Positions 1-9,699 are shown, counted from the first letter of the stretch. The stretch is DNA of 64,000 nucleotides from Candidatus Sumerlaea chitinivorans (GCA_003290465.1 CP030759.1:2306572-2370571), one strand, 5' to 3'. A program made the numbers and translations. Notes: generated by a model not told the origin, from the sequence alone.

Positions 1-1134
1 GGTGGGCCCTACACCGACATCGCGACCCTGCCGGCGAACACGACCTCGTACAGCAACACAGGGTTGAGCGCCAACACCACCTACTACTACGTCGTGCGCG
101 CCACAAATGCTGGCGGCTCCTCCGCGAACTCGAATCAAGCGAGCGCAACCACGCCAGTGCCGGATATCATTGTGGATAACCCGTCAGCCACGTTCTCGGG
201 AACATGGACCACCGCCTCAAGCGCAACGGATAAGTACGGGGCCGACTACCGCTACGCCACATCCGGCTCCGGCGCCACGGCAACCTACAATGCCAACGTT
301 CCCATCGCCGGAAACTATCGCGTGAGCGTCTGGTACAGCCAAGGAACGAACCGGGCAAACAATGCTCCCTACACAGTGAACTTTAGTGGCGGGTCGCTCA
401 CCTACTCCGTCAATCAGCAGACGAACGGCGGCACGTGGGTGACGCTTGGCACGCATTACTTCGCTGCCGGTGGCGGGCAAGTTGTCATCGGCACCGCCGG
501 CGCGAATCCGTCCGTTGTCATTGCAGATGCGGTGCGCTTCACCTATCTCAACTCCAATGCCCCGGTGACAGTCACCTACGATGCAGTGGCTACGGAGGAT
601 GGCTACGTGCTCGAAAGTAGCGAAACCTCGAATGTGGGCGGCACCATCAATTCCTCGAACACAACCTTCGCAGTTGGCGACAACAGCCAGCGGCTACAGT
701 TCAAAGGAATTCTCAGCTTCGACACATCGCCGATCCCCGATGACGCCACCATCCAGAAGGTCACGCTCAAACTCACCCAGTATTCGATCAACGGCGGCGA
801 CCCATGGGCAAGCCTCGGAACCCTCAGCGTGGACCTTGCGGTACCCAGCTTCGGAGCGGCGACAACTTTGGCCACGGAAGACTTCGCAGCGGCCGCAACC
901 GTCACAAACGTGGCCACGGTTTCCAAGCCGTCGGGAAACAATGTCACTGTCTCGTCCGCTCTCTCGAGCGCGGGAGTTCTGAGGGTCAGCAAGACGGGTA
1001 AAACGCAGCTGCGCCTCCAGTTCGCGCTCGACGACGACAATGACTCGGCGAACGACTACGTGAACTTCTACTCCGGCAACTACAGCACGAATACAGCCTA
1101 TCGGCCAAAACTTGAGATTGAATACACACGTTAA
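1..1134 (+). CDS. Secreted FN3 / golvesin-like / DNRLRE protein, 3' part
   Basis: The reading frame is open from base 1, so the N-terminus and any signal peptide lie outside the window. The visible 377 residues hold the end of a fibronectin type III domain (about residues 1-50, with the typical YYYVVRATNAGG strand). A golvesin C-terminal-like beta-sandwich follows (about 52-165; YRVSVWYSQG, VVIADAVRF), and then a DNRLRE-type module (about 170-377), which starts ATEDGYV and contains KGILSFDTS and PKLEIEYT. DNRLRE modules are found in large extracellular proteins of polysaccharide-degrading bacteria. The protein is probably exported and binds glycan or mediates adhesion; no catalytic domain is visible in this part. 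A strong intrinsic terminator follows 38 bases after the stop. Confidence 0.8.
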   Translation, partial: GGPYTDIATLPANTTSYSNTGLSANTTYYYVVRATNAGGSSANSNQASATTPVPDIIVDNPSATFSGTWTTASSATDKYGADYRYATSGSGATATYNANVPIAGNYRVSVWYSQGTNRANNAPYTVNFSGGSLTYSVNQQTNGGTWVTLGTHYFAAGGGQVVIGTAGANPSVVIADAVRFTYLNSNAPVTVTYDAVATEDGYVLESSETSNVGGTINSSNTTFAVGDNSQRLQFKGILSFDTSPIPDDATIQKVTLKLTQYSINGGDPWASLGTLSVDLAVPSFGAATTLATEDFAAAATVTNVATVSKPSGNNVTVSSALSSAGVLRVSKTGKTQLRLQFALDDDNDSANDYVNFYSGNYSTNTAYRPKLEIEYTR

Positions 1135-1172
1135 GTCCCCGGAGAGGATGTGAGGGGACCCACACCGCAGAA

Positions 1173-1213
1173 GGGGTGGCAGGCCCGACAGCCTGCCACC
1201 CCTCACTTTTCTT
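1173..1213 (+). terminator. Intrinsic terminator after the DNRLRE protein
   Basis: A perfect 12-bp stem (1173-1184 with 1191-1202) encloses a 6-base loop and is followed by the T-rich run TCACTTTTCTT. It lies just downstream of the stop at 1134 and separates this gene from the phosphatase gene at 1386. Confidence 0.9.
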
Positions 1214-1385
1214 GCGACCCAACTTGTGGACTGGGTCATCCCCAAGCGCAATGGACCAATGGGGCTTCGGCCCTTTCGCCAACGAAAACGCCGGTGAGCA
1301 GCGTTTCCTCCTTGCATCGCTCATTTGCTCGCCCCAAACCCCTTGCTAAATTCGACGCGCAACTTGCGGAGCAAGGGTCGGCATC

Positions 1386-2093
1386 GTGAACAAAGACAAA
1401 AGCTCAAACGATTTGGCGTCGCGTCCGCCCATTCAACTGATAGTCTTTGACCTCGATGGCACGCTTGTGGACGCCTTTGAGGACATCGCTCTCGCCGTGA
1501 ATCACATGCTCGCGCTCGATGGGCTACCGCCCCGTTCTGTCGAAGAAGTCAAACGCCACGTTGGGCGCGGCGTTCGAATGCTCATTCAAGGTATCCTTGG
1601 GACGGATGACCCCGCCGTGCTCGACGAAAAAGTGCACGTCCTGACTGAGTATTATCGCCAACATCCCATTCGAACAGCTCGTCTCTACAACGGCGTGGTG
1701 ACGGGGCTCGAGAAGCTTCGCGCCGCTGGCCTTCGCCTTGCCGTCGCCTCAAATAAGCCCCACGCCTTGACGTGCTATCTACTCGAACATTTGGGTGTCG
1801 CACGGTTCTTCGATTGGATCGAAGGCCAATCGGACGCATTCCCGCGCAAGCCTGCGCCCGATGTCCTTTATCATCTCATGAAACTTGCGGGGGCCCAACC
1901 TGCGACCACCCTAATCGTAGGCGACAGCCCGACAGATGTGGAATTTGCGCGCGCTGCCGGCACAGAGGTCGTGTGCGTGACCTACGGTCAATGCACTCGC
2001 GAGGAGCTGTTGCCCTACGCCCCCGACGCTATTGTCGAAGATTTCAACGCTGTTGTTGCCAATGTGCTCGAGCGCAACAAGAAGCAGCAGTAG
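1386..2093 (+). CDS. gph: HAD-family phosphatase, phosphoglycolate phosphatase-like
   Basis: A 235-residue soluble HAD hydrolase, close to the usual length of Gph. Motif I is FDLDGTLVD near residue 22, with two catalytic Asp. Motif II is in LRLAVASNKPHALT, the conserved Lys is in FPRKPAPDVL, and motif III/IV is IVGDSPTDVEFARAAG. The helical cap lies between motifs I and II. Phosphoglycolate phosphatase hydrolyses 2-phosphoglycolate made by DNA repair or Rubisco oxygenation. Many relatives act on other small phosphate esters, so the substrate is inferred. The start is a GTG preceded by a GGAGCAAGG stretch. The gene is convergent with the guanylyltransferase gene downstream. Confidence 0.85.
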   Translation: MNKDKSSNDLASRPPIQLIVFDLDGTLVDAFEDIALAVNHMLALDGLPPRSVEEVKRHVGRGVRMLIQGILGTDDPAVLDEKVHVLTEYYRQHPIRTARLYNGVVTGLEKLRAAGLRLAVASNKPHALTCYLLEHLGVARFFDWIEGQSDAFPRKPAPDVLYHLMKLAGAQPATTLIVGDSPTDVEFARAAGTEVVCVTYGQCTREELLPYAPDAIVEDFNAVVANVLERNKKQQ

Positions 2094-2160
2094 TCGTGAC
2101 GTCGCCGGCTTGCGACAACATTGCTCGCCAATTGGGTGAACTATAAAAAGAGACATGGGG

Positions 2161-2260
2161 ACAGGCGAACGGCAACCCCTCTGCAAGGGAACGTATGCCA
2201 GTGCCCAACCACACGTCAGTCCCCGAGTGCGGACGATGTACTGCCTTGCCGTTCCCCTGT
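2161..2260. repeat. 15-bp inverted repeat between convergent genes
   Basis: ACAGGCGAACGGCAA (2161-2175) is the reverse complement of 2246-2260 with one mismatch; the arms are 70 bases apart. The element fills the gap between the stops of the HAD phosphatase and the guanylyltransferase. It could be a REP-like element or a long-range stem. No T-run follows, so it is not a clear terminator. Confidence 0.45.
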
Positions 2261-2318
2261 GCCACCCTGCAAACTCTGCCGACAGTGCCGACGCCTGTGC
2301 ACTGGTCCCACCCTTGAC

Positions 2319-3431
2319 TCACAGGTACTGGGTCATCCCATGCTGGCGTAGATACGCCACCACGTCTTTCACCCGCTGCGCTTCCGAAGCCGGTAGCACA
2401 AGAATTGCGTCAGGCGTATGCACGACGATCATGTCCTTGAGCCCCAGCCCCACCACGATCGGACCCTCATTGCAGCCGTCCTCACCCACTGAATACGCAA
2501 TTGTGTTTTGGGAGCCAAGCAAGTGCGCATTGCCAAACACGACGTTTCCGTCGCTATCGTGAGGCAGTAGGCGCGCCAGCGAGCTCCACGTGCCGATGTC
2601 ATCCCAGTCAAAGCTGGCTCGGACGACAGCAACCTTGCCCTCTTGTGAGGCCGGTTCCATCACCGCAACGTCAATGGAGATTTTCTCCAGCGGCTCGAAT
2701 GCGGTTGCGAGCGCGGTAGCCACGTTGGGCGAACTGAAAGCGTCGCGCATGGCGTCCAGTTGCGCGTAGGCACGCGGCAAATGCTTGCGGAATGCCTCGC
2801 GCAACACACTCGTTCGCCAGACAAACATCCCTGAGTTCCACCAGAAATTTCCCGCTTTCATGAACTCTTGCGCGGTCGCAAGGTCCGGCTTTTCGCGGAA
2901 CCGTTTCACCCGGAAAACGCGCTGAAATCCCTCGGCAGGCTCTCCCACCTCAATGTAGCCGTATCCCGTTTCCGGTCGATCGGGCTGAATGCCGAACGTC
3001 ACCAGCGCGTCATGCTTCTCTGCGTAGCCAATGGCCTCCGTGCAGTCCGCAGCGAAAGCCTGCACATCCCGGATAAAATGATCCGCAGTCAGGACCAGCA
3101 TGACCACGTCGGGCTCGTCGGGGAATCGGTGCGCCACATAGGCACACGCCAACGCCAAACACGCGGCGGTATTCTTGCCTTCCGGCTCAGCGACAATGTT
3201 CTCTGGCGGCAAATCGTCCGCAGCTTTTTCAATGGCGGGTTTGAGAGCACGGCCGGTAATGACGAAGGTGTGCTCCGGCGCCACGAGGGGCCGCACCCGC
3301 TCCAACGCCGCCCGCAGCATGCTGCGGTTGCCCCCAATCTTCAGCAGTTGCTTCGGATAGTGCTGACGGCTCAGCGGCCAGAACCGCTCCCCCGCCCCTC
3401 CAGCCATAATCACCGCAACCCGCTTTGTCAC
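2319..3431 (-). CDS. manC: Mannose-1-phosphate guanylyltransferase
   Basis: A 370-residue nucleotidyltransferase making GDP-mannose from GTP and mannose-1-phosphate, a donor for exopolysaccharide, LPS and glycolipid mannose. The N-terminal signature MAGGAGERFWPLSR followed by PKQLLKI is the pyrophosphorylase motif. RFREKPD carries the substrate-binding Lys region, and NSGMFVWR and DWDDIGTWSSL are typical of this family. The length matches the single-domain guanylyltransferase type rather than the longer ManC with an isomerase domain. The start is GTG with AAAGAGGGTG upstream as ribosome site. It diverges from the AftB-like glycosyltransferase, which may use related polyprenyl sugar donors, but this link is inference. 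Confidence 0.92.
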   Translation of the reverse strand: MTKRVAVIMAGGAGERFWPLSRQHYPKQLLKIGGNRSMLRAALERVRPLVAPEHTFVITGRALKPAIEKAADDLPPENIVAEPEGKNTAACLALACAYVAHRFPDEPDVVMLVLTADHFIRDVQAFAADCTEAIGYAEKHDALVTFGIQPDRPETGYGYIEVGEPAEGFQRVFRVKRFREKPDLATAQEFMKAGNFWWNSGMFVWRTSVLREAFRKHLPRAYAQLDAMRDAFSSPNVATALATAFEPLEKISIDVAVMEPASQEGKVAVVRASFDWDDIGTWSSLARLLPHDSDGNVVFGNAHLLGSQNTIAYSVGEDGCNEGPIVVGLGLKDMIVVHTPDAILVLPASEAQRVKDVVAYLRQHGMTQYL

Positions 3432-4056
3432 GATTTCACCCTCTTTCCTTCATTTTTTTATACTTATACAGTGTTATCCCTAAGACGATTTTGCACACAG
3501 CATAATGCCAGCTTCCAATCCGTCGCAAATCCAAGCTCTGTGCATACATTCCTTACAGCAGAGGAGCCGGCGGTCCATTTTTTGCCCTTTTGGTTCTTGA
3601 CGAAATCAGTCCTCAATAAGTAGCTAAAACTGCTTAAAAACAAACGAAAACTATCGTGACTCGTTGCCCGGAGGAGGCTATTGATCGTGTTCGCAAGCCG
3701 TTCCGCCTCCCAGCCACTTGTAAATTTTATTGCCCAAACATGGGGCCAAGTACACTTTTTAATCCGTAACTCCGTCCCCTTACGTTATGATACTGGCTCC
3801 CAGGCTTTGCGTGGCAACTCTTTTCTCTCTGGTTTCGCACAGGTTTCTATTCGGCTCATGGTCTCACGATCGCGCCATTTTCTAACCCGTTCTGCAACGC
3901 TACAGTCCCGGCGAGCCCACAAATGTCGACTTAAAAACAGCCATACTCTTTCTGAACCCGGATTCATTTCTGTGACTTTCTTTACGTTTTTCAGACCTAA
4001 CCTTGATTCCCTCCCAGCCTTTTCTCCATGCAGCTTTCCCTGAGAGGTAACAACTC
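3432..4056. other. Intergenic region, A+T-rich
   Basis: This 625-base gap lies between divergent genes and is clearly richer in A+T than the flanks. It must hold the promoters of both neighbours. TATAAGTATAAAA, read on the minus strand just upstream of manC, is a possible -10 region. Open frames here look random. Confidence 0.6.
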
Positions 4057-5961
4057 ATGCGGCTTCCCGAACTTCGTTTGTCCACACAGTATTACCGACA
4101 GCTATTACTGTTCACATTTATGATTCTCTACGTTTTCATTCTCATCCGCACCGCATGGATCTCTGACGATGCCTGCATTACCTTACGAACTGTTCTGAAT
4201 ACTCTCCACGGCTATGGTCCCACCTTCAATATTGATGAACGTGTGCAAGCATATACCCATCCTTTATGGTTTTTCCTTCTATGCATTAGCTCTCTTCTCG
4301 TTCCCAATGTCTTCTATGCCACCTTTGCACTATGCATCCTCGTTTCTCTGATCGCTACTGTGCTTTTGCTTCTTCGCTGCAGGCAACCTGCTATCCTAGC
4401 AATGGTTGGTCTTGCGATCGTCCTGTCGAAAGCATTTGTCGATTTTTCGACTTCTGGCCTTGAAAACCCACTAATTCATTTGCTGCTTATTATACTCGTT
4501 TCCCTAAGCCTCCGAGACGACCCAAGCTCAGTGTGGCGATCGCCACTCTTTCCGTTATTGTTTAGTGCGGTTTACCTGACACGCCAGGATTTGGTCTTAC
4601 TTATCCTCCCGCTTCTCACATATCATTTGTTTCTGCTGCGCCACAATATCCGCCAATTGGTAATCTCTGGATTAATCGCGATCGTTCCTATCTTGTTATG
4701 GTCGCTGTTTTCTCTTGTCTATTACGGTTTCCTCTTCCCAAACACGGCCTACGCCAAACTATCCACCGGTGTTCCAGGGAGCGATCTGATGCTGCAAGGG
4801 CTCAGGTACTTTTTGCGCACGATTTCGCGAGATCCTCTTACATTTTTTATTCTTATTTCGGGCGTGGTTGTCGGTTTAGCAGCAGGCGGGGTCAGCCGCT
4901 CGCTTGCGATAGGATCAGTCTGTTATCTCGCCTATGTACTTCGCGTAGGAGGGGACTTTATGGAAGGCCGTTTTTTCACAGCTCCCTTCGTGGTGAGTTT
5001 GATGATTTTAGCAAGACATCTTACTCAATTCCGTATTGCTCGCTTGTTTCCGTTTGCAGTCATAGCATTTGGCAGCTTCGGAATTTACCCTAACCTGTTG
5101 GCCGGCGCATCATATGATAAATTGAAATACGGAAGTGATATTAATGACGAACGGGCGTTCTATTTCCAGAGAATGGGATTGATCACTTGGAACTCAGAAC
5201 AACATAAGCTTCCAGAATGGGAGGTCCAAAAAGAGCCATTTGTTCACATTAAGGGCGGAGGGATTGGCCATTATTCACTACTTTGCGGACCCAGCGTGCA
5301 TATTATAGATCCCCTGGCATTGACGGACCCACTGTTATCGAGATTACCCTGTAAGAAGTGGCGAATTGGCCATTTCGAGAGGACTTTGCCAACCAATTAT
5401 CGAAAATCAGTAGCTGAGAACAGAAATCTACTGACAGATCCGGCGATCAAGCATTACTATGATGCGATTAGAAGTATTACACGTGGCCCGATTTTAAGTC
5501 TGCAACGTTTTAGAGATATTGTCTGGGTAAACTTAGATTTGATATCTGTTGGCAATGTGGATCACTACAAATATAGCTACATTCCGCCCTCCGATGAAAT
5601 TCCTTATGTCTACAATGATGATCCAAGATTGCGGGACGTGCCAGCTATCGGTTCACGTTGGGATGCCCCTGGGAATATTACATTTGAAGATGCTCTCGAC
5701 GTTAGGTTTCGCGATCCCATAGATGTCGAAAAAATAGAACTCTCCTGCGACGCAAATGATGTTTATTTTATCCTCGTCTTGCGGGAAGATCAGCTCCTTC
5801 TGGAGCAGAAGGTGGAACCCGACAATACGCCGCCGAGCGGAATGTGCCATGCCAGCGTTACGTTGAAACATCCGTGCAGAGCCGTCACCACGCTTCGTAT
5901 CGAGCCACGGATTGGGGATGGACGCTACGCGCTTGGGCATCTCACCACGAGCACGCGTTAG
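4057..5961 (+). CDS. Multi-TM glycosyltransferase, AftB/GT89-like
   Basis: A 634-residue integral membrane protein. The N-terminal part has a TM helix, then a loop with ISDDACITLRTV and ERVQAYTHPLW. This is the motif set of the AftB family (terminal arabinofuranosyltransferase, GT-C fold), in which the DD pair is the catalytic acidic motif. About nine or ten hydrophobic segments span residues 15-360, followed by a soluble C-terminal half of about 270 residues. GT-C enzymes of this type move a sugar from a polyprenyl-phosphate donor to a cell-surface glycan outside the membrane. Base composition is lower in G+C than neighbouring genes, suggesting transfer. Donor and acceptor are unknown. The stop lies before a convergent terminator belonging to ppdK. 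Confidence 0.75.
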   Translation: MRLPELRLSTQYYRQLLLFTFMILYVFILIRTAWISDDACITLRTVLNTLHGYGPTFNIDERVQAYTHPLWFFLLCISSLLVPNVFYATFALCILVSLIATVLLLLRCRQPAILAMVGLAIVLSKAFVDFSTSGLENPLIHLLLIILVSLSLRDDPSSVWRSPLFPLLFSAVYLTRQDLVLLILPLLTYHLFLLRHNIRQLVISGLIAIVPILLWSLFSLVYYGFLFPNTAYAKLSTGVPGSDLMLQGLRYFLRTISRDPLTFFILISGVVVGLAAGGVSRSLAIGSVCYLAYVLRVGGDFMEGRFFTAPFVVSLMILARHLTQFRIARLFPFAVIAFGSFGIYPNLLAGASYDKLKYGSDINDERAFYFQRMGLITWNSEQHKLPEWEVQKEPFVHIKGGGIGHYSLLCGPSVHIIDPLALTDPLLSRLPCKKWRIGHFERTLPTNYRKSVAENRNLLTDPAIKHYYDAIRSITRGPILSLQRFRDIVWVNLDLISVGNVDHYKYSYIPPSDEIPYVYNDDPRLRDVPAIGSRWDAPGNITFEDALDVRFRDPIDVEKIELSCDANDVYFILVLREDQLLLEQKVEPDNTPPSGMCHASVTLKHPCRAVTTLRIEPRIGDGRYALGHLTTSTR

Positions 5962-6211
5962 CCCGAACATCAATTGATCTGTTACTGGCATCTCCTTAGA
6001 GCTCAAATATGGGACAAACTGCAAGTCCTTCATCGTGAAGTAGAAATCCGACTGAAGCATTGGCTTGCTGATGCCTGTCACGAGTATATTTCTCAACGTA
6101 AGAGGCTTCGCATGGACTTTGCGACATAGGGCGGTGTCGGTGCGGTAGACAAAGAGGGGTTTCTTAACTGGCAGGTGTATCAAAGTCCAACGACAAGCAA
6201 GAACTAACACG

Positions 6212-6260
6212 AGAAAACAAAACGGGCGGGTGTCGCGTCCGGTTGCGACACACCGCCCGT
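6212..6260 (-). terminator. Intrinsic terminator of ppdK
   Basis: Read on the minus strand, the stem ACGGGCGG-GTGTCGC pairs across a short loop (6222-6260) and is followed by TTTTGTTTTC. It sits about 60 bases past the ppdK stop and may also limit transcription from the convergent glycosyltransferase. Confidence 0.9.
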
Positions 6261-6319
6261 GACTTCACTGTTATTTCACCAATGGCACCCGGGGAATTGC
6301 AGCGTTCGTGAGCAATCGC

Positions 6320-9244
6320 TCAGCGCTTCTTCGCCGCTTTCTTCGCAGGTGCCTTCTTTGCAGCAGCTTTCTTTGCCGGGGCTTTTGCGGCCTTCTTGGC
6401 TACAGCTTTTGCCGCCACCTTTTTGGCCGCAGGTTTTGCGGCCGCCTTTTTGGCAGGGGCTTTCTTCGCTGCGGCCTTCTTTGCTGGCGGCTTTGGTGCG
6501 GCTGCAGCCTTTTTCTCTTCCTCGATTGCCGCTTGTGCTGCGGCCAGACGTGCAATCGGCACGCGGAACGGCGAGCAGCTCACGTAGTTCATCCCGACTC
6601 GGTAGCAGAACTTCACCGATTCAGGATCGCCACCGTGCTCACCGCAGATGCCGACTTTGAGATCGGGCCGCGTCGCACGCCCGCGCTCGATACCCACCTT
6701 GATCAGCTCGCCGATGCCGTCCTGATCAATCGTCTGGAACGGATCGTCCTTCAGGATCTTCTTCTCAAGGTAGTCGGGCAGGAACGTACCGATGTCGTCG
6801 CGGCTAAAGCCGAAGCCCATCTGAGTCAGGTCGTTCGTCCCGAAGCTGAAGAACTCGGCCGTTTCAGCCATCTTCGCGGCCTGAAGCGCAGCACGCGGAA
6901 TTTCGATCATGGTGCCGTACAGGAAGTTGAGTTTGCGCAGGCCGAACTTTGCGCACACTTCTTTGTACACGCGATCCACGATCGCTTTCTGATGGGCCAA
7001 TTCGGTCTCGACGCACGTGACGGGGATCATGATCTCCGGCAGCGCCTTCTTACCGGCTTTCACCAGCTCGGCTGCGGCCTCGAGGATCGCCCGCACCTGC
7101 ATCTCCGTGATCTCAGGATAGGTGATGCCTAAGCGCACGCCCCGGTGACCCAGCATCGGGTTATTTTCCCGCAGCCCCTCGGCGCGCTTCGCGAGCTCGG
7201 CCATGTCCACGCCGAGTTCCTTCGCCAACGCCTGAAGCTTATCCTCTGAATGCGGCACGAACTCGTGCAGCGGTGGGTCGAGCAGGCGGATCGTTACCGG
7301 CCGCCCATTCATCACCTCGAGCGTCGCCTTCACGTCGTTCTTCACGAACGGGAAGAGCTGATCCAACGCCTTGCGGCGCTCGTCCGCCGTCTTACTCATG
7401 ATCATCTTGCGCAGCAGGAAGAGCGGCTTGTCGCTCCCCTCGCCATAGAACATGTGCTCGGTGCGGAAGAGCCCGATGCCCTCGGCGCCAAACTTGATCG
7501 CCTGTTCGGCGTCCTTCGGGGTGTCGGCGTTCGTGCGCACGTTCATCTTGCGGAAGCGATCCGAAAGCTTCATGAGCTCTTGGAAGGGCTTATTGTGCTC
7601 GAGGTCTGGCTCAACGAGCGGAAGCTCGCCCTGATACACCAAGCCCTTCGTGCCGTTGAGCGAGATCCAGTCGCCCTCTTTCACGACCACGCCACTCTTC
7701 GTGCGGAAGGACTTGTTATCCGGCGCGATTTCGATGTCGCCGCAGCCGACGATGCAGCACTTGCCCCACCCGCGGGCCACAAGTGCCGCGTGCGAGGTCA
7801 TGCCGCCCTTGCTTGTCAGGATGGCCTGCGACTTGTGCATGCCGTCCACATCCTCTGGCGACGTTTCCTCGCGCACGAGGATGACCTTCTCGCCACGCTG
7901 CGCCCATTCCACGGCGTCCTTCGAAGTGAAGACCACACGGCCTTTTGCGCCACCGGGGCCAGCAGGTAGACCCTTCGCGATTGGCGTGGTCTTGAGCTCG
8001 GCCTTGGGATCGAGCATCGGCAAGAGCAGTTCGAACAACTGATTCGGCGCCACGCGATTCACGGCCGTTGCCGCGTCAATGAGTCCCTCTTTGTACATAT
8101 CCGTGGCAATGCGCACCGCCGCCACGCCGTTGCGCTTACCCACGCGGCACTGCAGCATGTAGAGCGTGCCCTTTTCGATCGTGAACTCGATATCCTGCAT
8201 GTCCTTGTAGTGCTTTTCGAGGCGCCGCTGGATATCGAAGAGTTGCTTGTAGACGTCGGGCATGAGCTCTTTAAGCGTCGGCAGGTGCTTGCTCTGCTCG
8301 TTCTTGGATTCCTCGTTGATCGGCGCCGGCGTACGGATACCCGCCACCACGTCCTCACCTTGCGCGTTCACGAGGTACTCGCCGTAGAAGATCTTTTCGC
8401 CCGTACCGGGGTGGCGCGTGAAGGCTACGCCCGTGGCGCTGTCGTCGCCCATGTTGCCGAAGACCATCGCCTGAACGTTAACGGCCGTGCCCCACTCATC
8501 CGGAATTTTCTCGATGCGGCGATACTCGACCGCACGCTTGCCATTCCAACTCGCGAAGACGGCGCCGATTGCACCCCACAACTGATCCATCGGATCCTGC
8601 GGGAAGGGCTTGCCCAAGACCTTCTTCACCATGGCCTTGAACTCTTCCACGAGCTGCTTGAGGTCCTCGGTGGTGAGGTCCGTGTCGCTCGCGTAACCTT
8701 TTTCCTTTTTAACCTCCTCGAGGCGCTCATCGAGCAGCTTGCGGATGCCCTTGCCATCCTTCGGCTCAATTCCCGCGGCCTTTTCCATGACGACGTCTGA
8801 ATACATCATGATGAGGCGCCGGTAAGCGTCGTAAGCGAACCGCGGATTCTGGGTCTTCTCGATCAGGCCCACGATCGTCTCATCATTCAGCCCGACGTTG
8901 AGCACCGTCTCCATCATGCCGGGCATGGAGCGCCGTGCACCGGAGCGCACCGATACGAGCAGGGGGTTCGACTTATCGCCGAACTTCTTCTTCATCAGCT
9001 TCTCGACCTTGGCCAAGGCAGCCTCAACCTGCGCTTTGAGCTCCGGCGGATACTTCCGGTTATGCTGATAGTAGTACGTACAAACTTCGGTGGTGATGGT
9101 GAAGCCCGGGGGAACCGGCAGGCGCAGGTCCGGATGGCCGGCCATTTCCGCAAGGTTTGCCCCCTTGCCCCCCAACAACTCCTTCATGGATTCGTTTCCG
9201 TCGGCGCGACCGCCGCCGAACGAGTAAACGTACTTCTTCGCCAT
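6320..9244 (-). CDS. ppdK: Pyruvate, phosphate dikinase with Lys/Ala-rich tail
   Basis: A 974-residue enzyme interconverting pyruvate, ATP and phosphate with PEP, AMP and pyrophosphate; it acts in gluconeogenesis or PPi-linked glycolysis. The N-terminal ATP-grasp domain has GGKGANLAEM and VRSGARRSMPGMMET. The central phosphohistidine domain has GGMTSHAALVARG with the catalytic His. The C-terminal TIM barrel has GLFRTEHMF, FGTNDLTQ and VGICGEHGGD with the active-site Cys. Usual bacterial PPDK is about 870-900 residues. Here the barrel is followed by about 62 residues (913-974) made almost only of Lys, Ala and Pro, like the tail of histone H1. The start is ATG with AAGGAGG six bases upstream. 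Monocistronic, with a strong terminator. Confidence 0.97.
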   Translation of the reverse strand: MAKKYVYSFGGGRADGNESMKELLGGKGANLAEMAGHPDLRLPVPPGFTITTEVCTYYYQHNRKYPPELKAQVEAALAKVEKLMKKKFGDKSNPLLVSVRSGARRSMPGMMETVLNVGLNDETIVGLIEKTQNPRFAYDAYRRLIMMYSDVVMEKAAGIEPKDGKGIRKLLDERLEEVKKEKGYASDTDLTTEDLKQLVEEFKAMVKKVLGKPFPQDPMDQLWGAIGAVFASWNGKRAVEYRRIEKIPDEWGTAVNVQAMVFGNMGDDSATGVAFTRHPGTGEKIFYGEYLVNAQGEDVVAGIRTPAPINEESKNEQSKHLPTLKELMPDVYKQLFDIQRRLEKHYKDMQDIEFTIEKGTLYMLQCRVGKRNGVAAVRIATDMYKEGLIDAATAVNRVAPNQLFELLLPMLDPKAELKTTPIAKGLPAGPGGAKGRVVFTSKDAVEWAQRGEKVILVREETSPEDVDGMHKSQAILTSKGGMTSHAALVARGWGKCCIVGCGDIEIAPDNKSFRTKSGVVVKEGDWISLNGTKGLVYQGELPLVEPDLEHNKPFQELMKLSDRFRKMNVRTNADTPKDAEQAIKFGAEGIGLFRTEHMFYGEGSDKPLFLLRKMIMSKTADERRKALDQLFPFVKNDVKATLEVMNGRPVTIRLLDPPLHEFVPHSEDKLQALAKELGVDMAELAKRAEGLRENNPMLGHRGVRLGITYPEITEMQVRAILEAAAELVKAGKKALPEIMIPVTCVETELAHQKAIVDRVYKEVCAKFGLRKLNFLYGTMIEIPRAALQAAKMAETAEFFSFGTNDLTQMGFGFSRDDIGTFLPDYLEKKILKDDPFQTIDQDGIGELIKVGIERGRATRPDLKVGICGEHGGDPESVKFCYRVGMNYVSCSPFRVPIARLAAAQAAIEEEKKAAAAPKPPAKKAAAKKAPAKKAAAKPAAKKVAAKAVAKKAAKAPAKKAAAKKAPAKKAAKKR
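6323..6508 (-). repeat. Histone-H1-like KKAAAKK/APAKK repeat tail of PPDK
   Basis: The last 62 codons of ppdK encode degenerate repeats of the type AAAKKAPAKK, with no acidic residues. It is uninterrupted and in frame, so it is a real extension and not a frameshift product. Confidence 0.9.
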
Positions 9245-9699
9245 TCAATGCCTCCTTCGATAATTCGGGATCGCCAGCACGGCCACGCGTCCTACCGGCG
9301 CCGTAAGACCGCGTGAGCGCACCGACTCACCCGCTGTTTTCTCAACTCAACAAAAATGTAAGCCGACTTTTCCGCAACCGAACGGTGAGCGTTTTGGCCC
9401 TAAGAAAGTATGTCAAAGACAAAATGCAGCGTCTTGGAACGATCTAATATACGCGCTCCAACACAAGATATTGTTCCTCAATACCATTTGAAATTTTCCT
9501 CCGCCTAACCTTGTGCCACCCTTCCCTCCATTTCGTTGCGCCACCTCCGTTTTACTTCTCCGTAGCCCCTCGCCAAAGTTGATCAGCCTTACGACTCTGC
9601 TTTTCAACCTTCCCTTCGCCCTCCCCTGTTGCTTCGCGGCACACCACAACCTCGGCTCTTGACTTTCGCCCCGTACTCGGCGCCGTAAGTAAAAGCACT
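9245..9699. other. Intergenic region between divergent genes
   Basis: A 455-base gap with the ppdK leader and, in the other direction, the leader of the lipoprotein gene. Several TTGACA-like hexamers occur (for example near 9412 on the minus strand), but none has a convincing -10 partner. No gene or RNA was recognised. Confidence 0.5.

Noticed and set aside
3681-4043. 120-residue frame upstream of the glycosyltransferase
   Set aside because: Composition is random and no signature or ribosome site is present.
5653-6210. 185-residue frame on the minus strand at the end of the glycosyltransferase
   Set aside because: Overlaps the coding sequence on the other strand, has no family signature and no ribosome site.
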